Source of the DNA: Acidobacteriota bacterium
Lineage (GTDB): Bacteria; Acidobacteriota; UBA6911
Assembly: GCA_012719455.1 (NCBI GenBank)
Contig: JAAYAJ010000094.1
Location: forward strand, 1 to 64,000
Length of the DNA: 64,000 bases
Direction: 5' to 3'
Shown in pieces: positions 60,877 through 64,000 of this stretch (position 1 is the first letter of the stretch; each line of letters opens with the position of its first letter). Position numbers and translations under genes: made by a program. Under the pieces are notes generated by a model that ran no database searches, was not told the origin of the DNA, and saw only the letters and a list, made by a program, of their open reading frames with translations.

Positions 60877-61943
60877 GAGCCGGTCCTTGTCTGGGAGCGC
60901 TGTTTTACCAGGCGCGAGGCGTTGTGGCGGACGGCGTCGGGGATACTCTTGTCCCGCATCAGCATCCCCAGGTCCTGGCTGCGCAGGCGGAACATGAGAC
61001 GCTGGGAGACGGCCGGCGGCGTCTTGGGGTTGCGCACCAGGTTGTGCACGGTATTGTAGCTCTTGGTCCACTCGCGGCTCCCTCCTATCTCCCTCAGGAT
61101 ATCCTCCCCCACCGTGCGCAGCGCGGCGATGCTTTCCACCTCGCTGTCTCCCAGCTTGGGGCTGCGGAGCACCGCGCGGGCGACCTCTTTGTTGGTATCG
61201 GCGACCAGCACGGCCCTGATTTCGCGGGTACCGAAGAGGGCGTAGTGGATCTTCTCCCGTACCGGCAGGGAGGAAAGCCGGGTGCTGATGGCGCGGCGGC
61301 GCTCCTCGTCGTCCGGGGGGAGTCCCTCAAGGGAAAGCTCACCCGGGGGGATTTCGGGCTCCAGGCCCGCCGCTGCAGGCTGCAGGTCCGATGCGGCGGC
61401 GGCTGGAGCTTCCGCGCCGGGAGGAGCGGTGGGCGCGGCGGAGGGAGCGAGGGCATAGTCGGTGCGCCGGGCGCCCATGAAATCGGCCTCGATCTCGCGG
61501 ATCACCCGGAGGGTTTCGGCACCGGCGCGGGGGTTGACCCGGGCGGCGGCCAGGATTTCAGGGGAAGCAAGCACGCGGTTGCGGTTGTCGAGGGTGCGGC
61601 CGACGAGGGGCTCATCCAGAGTGCGGGCCAGCACGGCCACCGCCCCCCCGGGGGTGGCCGGGTTGTCGATCAGGGCTGCAAGCACCGCCTCGGGGCGGGC
61701 GGGATCGGAGAAATACTGGAGCACGGAGCATGCGCACTCCTTCTGCGCGAGGGCGGGGAGGAGGTCCTCGACGGGCCAGAGTTCAAGCGTCCCCCGGGCC
61801 AGCTGCGCCACCTCCGGATCGTCGTCCCGGGCGAGGCCGACCAGCATTTCGAGCGCGTCACAGGGGGGGAGCGGCAACAGGCCGCGCGCCAGAACGAGTC
61901 GGCGGCTCCGGGGGAGGGACTGCCGAAGACGGTCCGGGTCCAT
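60873..61943 (-). CDS. Hypothetical HEAT-like/alpha-helical repeat protein
   Basis: LPLPPCDALEMLVGLARDDDPEVAQLARGTL...EKIHYALFGTREIRAVLVADTNKEVARAVLRSPKL repeat-like helices. Confidence 0.6.
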   Translation of the reverse strand: MDPDRLRQSLPRSRRLVLARGLLPLPPCDALEMLVGLARDDDPEVAQLARGTLELWPVEDLLPALAQKECACSVLQYFSDPARPEAVLAALIDNPATPGGAVAVLARTLDEPLVGRTLDNRNRVLASPEILAAARVNPRAGAETLRVIREIEADFMGARRTDYALAPSAAPTAPPGAEAPAAAASDLQPAAAGLEPEIPPGELSLEGLPPDDEERRRAISTRLSSLPVREKIHYALFGTREIRAVLVADTNKEVARAVLRSPKLGDSEVESIAALRTVGEDILREIGGSREWTKSYNTVHNLVRNPKTPPAVSQRLMFRLRSQDLGMLMRDKSIPDAVRHNASRLVKQRSQTRTGS

Positions 61944-61951
61944 TCCTTTCC

Positions 61952-62797
61952 TTATCCCGCGTCCGGGGCGAGGAGTCCGGACAGGCTGTCGCGGTCGATC
62001 AGCAGGCGGACCACCTCTCCGGTCCCGCCGAGCGGTTTGGCCCGCTTGCCGTTGATCCTGAGGAGGACGCCTCCGGCGTTGCCGACCACGATCCGGATCT
62101 TTTCCGTTGCGCTGACGGCCTGGACTTCCCCCGGCTCGAGGATCTTCTGCAGCGCCGGGACACCGTCCCGCTCAATGGAGATCCAGCACGACTCCTTCCC
62201 CTCGACCTCGAGCCGGATGGCGCCGTCAGCCGCATCAGGCAAAGTCGTGGAGGCGGGCGAAGTAGCGGCGGCGGGCAAAGTCGCGGAATCGGGCGAAGTC
62301 GCGGAATCGGGCAAAGTCGCGGAATCGGGCGAAGTCGCGGCGGCGGGCGAAGAAGACTCCGGTGAAGTCACGGGGGGAGGCGCATACGTTACTGTCTTAG
62401 CCGCGGTACGGGAAAAATAGGGGGAGAAGATCTCGTAGATCGGTTTGCGGGCCAGGAAGATCCCGGCTGCCGAAATGGCGAGCATGAGGCTCCACACGGC
62501 CAGGGGCGGAATACGCCATCCCGTTCCGATCGTGGGCCTGGGCCGGGACGGCTTTTCGGCCTGGGGGAGGATTTCCGATTCGTAACGCTCAAGCATTTCC
62601 GACTGGTCCAGCTCAAGGCGTTCACAGTAGGCGCGCAGGAAGGCACGGTTGTACATACCCCCGGGAAGGTCCTCGAAGCGCCCCTCCTCGATGCTCTCGA
62701 GGTGGCGCAGGCTGATCCTGGTATCGGCCGCGATCTGGGACAGGGTGAGCTTGCGCCGCTCCCTTTGCGATTTCAGTACCGACGCGATAGATTCCAT
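61952..62797 (-). CDS. RodZ-like protein: HTH_25 domain, TM, DUF4115-like C-terminus
   Basis: MESIASVLKSQRERRKLTLSQIAADTRISLRHLESIEEGRFEDLPGGMYNRAFLRAYCERLELD; TM; C-terminal CWISIERDGVPALQKILEPGEVQAVSA. Confidence 0.85.
   Translation of the reverse strand: MESIASVLKSQRERRKLTLSQIAADTRISLRHLESIEEGRFEDLPGGMYNRAFLRAYCERLELDQSEMLERYESEILPQAEKPSRPRPTIGTGWRIPPLAVWSLMLAISAAGIFLARKPIYEIFSPYFSRTAAKTVTYAPPPVTSPESSSPAAATSPDSATLPDSATSPDSATLPAAATSPASTTLPDAADGAIRLEVEGKESCWISIERDGVPALQKILEPGEVQAVSATEKIRIVVGNAGGVLLRINGKRAKPLGGTGEVVRLLIDRDSLSGLLAPDAG
62247..62354. repeat. 18-bp tandem repeat x6 inside the rodZ-like gene (6-aa units such as SPDSAT/LPDSAT)
   Basis: Units such as gcggaatcgggcgaagtc / gcggaatcgggcaaagtc in head-to-tail register. 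Confidence 0.9.
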
Positions 62798-63103
62798 AGC
62801 CAGATCGTTATTCGGATAAATTCCCGGCTCCCCCGAGATCCGGTTACCGTTGCTTCCCCGCTCCGCTTGCGCTTTGGGCTATTCTACTGGCAGTGTCGTG
62901 ACATGTCAACGAGTTACGGCTCTTTTGAACATGAACTTCTTCGGCGCACAATGCGTCCTTGCCGGGAAATCGGCTGGTGTGTTACTTTCAACCTTCGTGA
63001 GTGGGGCGGGCGTCGCTCCCATTCGCGCCCCGACCGACACCACGAACCCGGAGGGGGACGTGGCCGCACGGAAGCGGTTGGCCGGGCAGGGCCGCAGATA
63101 TCC

Positions 63104-63781
63104 ATGAACCCTCTGTATGTTTACCTGAGTTCCGTCGCGCTTTCGACCGGGCATTGGCTCGACAGGGCGGGAAGTTCGGCGAAGGCCCTGGTCATGAGCC
63201 TGGGGGGGCTGGGCGTACTGTTGCTTGCCGTCGCCGACTCCTCCTTCCTCAGCGTTCCCGAGGGGAACGACATCCTCATCATCCTGCTGTCCGCGGGGGG
63301 AACCTGGGGGCGCATGGCCTACTTCGTGGGGATGACGGTCGCCGGTTCGGTCATCGGCTGTCTCATCCTCTACACGGTGGGGCGCAAGGGGGGGCAGCCG
63401 ATCCTGCGGCGTCGCTTCGCGGAAGCGAAGATCGAGCGCGCCCGGCGGATGTACCGGAAATGGGGCATCCTGACGATCCTCATTCCCAGCATCATCCCGC
63501 CCCCCATGCCGTTCAAGATTTTCGTTCTTTGCGCCGGTGTCTTTCACATGAGGCTGGCCTCGTTCCTGGCGGCGGTCCTCATCGGCCGGACCGTGCGTTA
63601 TTCGACCTGGGGGATTCTGGCCGTGCTCTACGGGGCGCCGATCCAGGTCTTCGTCGAGAACAACCTGGTTCTGATCGGCCGGTGGCTTTTCGCCCTCTTT
63701 CTGCTCGCCGCGGCCGCCGTGGCGGCGTATTATCTCATCGTGAGACGCCGGCAGCGGGGCGCGGGCCGGCCGCAAGGGTAG
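63104..63781 (+). CDS. DedA/VTT-domain membrane protein
   Basis: Multiple TMs; FLSVPEGNDILIILLS, GSVIGCLILYTVGRKGG, IPSIIPPPMPFKIFVLCAGVFHM. Confidence 0.85.
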   Translation: MNPLYVYLSSVALSTGHWLDRAGSSAKALVMSLGGLGVLLLAVADSSFLSVPEGNDILIILLSAGGTWGRMAYFVGMTVAGSVIGCLILYTVGRKGGQPILRRRFAEAKIERARRMYRKWGILTILIPSIIPPPMPFKIFVLCAGVFHMRLASFLAAVLIGRTVRYSTWGILAVLYGAPIQVFVENNLVLIGRWLFALFLLAAAAVAAYYLIVRRRQRGAGRPQG

Positions 63782-63882
63782 GGACCGGGGAGGGTTCCGG
63801 GGCGACGAGTCCCGGGGCTTCGTTGACAAGTCTTGTGCACTCTGTTAGATTCACCCATCCCGAAAGACGGCCGGGGTTAAAG

Positions 63883-64000
63883 ATGAGAGAAATACCGCAG
63901 CTGCCAGCACTTGGGGGATATGCACGCCGGGCTTCTCGGCCGCTGGGCGTCCTTTTGGCGCTGGCGCTGATCCTGGCCGGGTGGGGTTGCAGCATCAAGC
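63883..64000 (+). CDS. N-terminal fragment of an exported protein (runs off window)
   Basis: MREIPQLPALGGYARRASRPLGVLLALALILAGWGCSIK; hydrophobic segment ending in Cys, atypical lipobox. Confidence 0.5.
   Translation, partial: MREIPQLPALGGYARRASRPLGVLLALALILAGWGCSIK

Overview
This is a high-GC bacterial chromosomal window, with gene content and style that suggest an Acidobacteriota-like organism (inference only). It is mostly housekeeping genes, and most long secondary ORFs are antisense or frame-shadow artefacts of GC-rich coding. Recognisable blocks: tdh; a pantothenate/CoA operon (panB-panE-panC-coaX); UPF0182; yajQ; prmA; a compact five-gene cluster of GlcD-type FAD oxidoreductase, a four-[4Fe-4S]-plus-MvhD fusion, LarA, MetV and MetF; LUD protein and Fe-S aldo/keto reductase; M4 protease; SWIM-SNF2 helicase; lipA; SPOR; lnt; prfB with a programmed +1 frameshift; a very large LptC/LptA-like protein with lptB; rpoN-hpf-hprK-rapZ-EIIA(Man)-HPr-EI; serA; an IorAB-type molybdenum hydroxylase; M23 peptidase; elbB; a Ser/Thr kinase-TPR protein; dnaK-dnaJ-hspR; a RodZ-like protein; and a DedA/VTT membrane protein. 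There are three tRNAs (Asn-GTT, Val-CAC, Ala-CGC). Best leads: (1) the 2-hydroxyacid/methylene-H4F redox operon at 12.9-18.2 kb; (2) a HAIR-like operator over a near-consensus promoter before dnaK, with hspR at the operon end and an 18-bp stem-loop between dnaK and dnaJ; (3) a dispersed palindromic repeat family built on CCTGGACATCCAC; (4) CACCCTATGGGTG palindromes in the rpoN leader; (5) an HPr lacking the Arg next to the active His; (6) the oversized LptC/LptA-like protein. No CRISPR array, prophage or intact IS was seen; one truncated IS256-like transposase relic lies at the left edge. All family calls come from reading the sequence and have not been checked by a database search.
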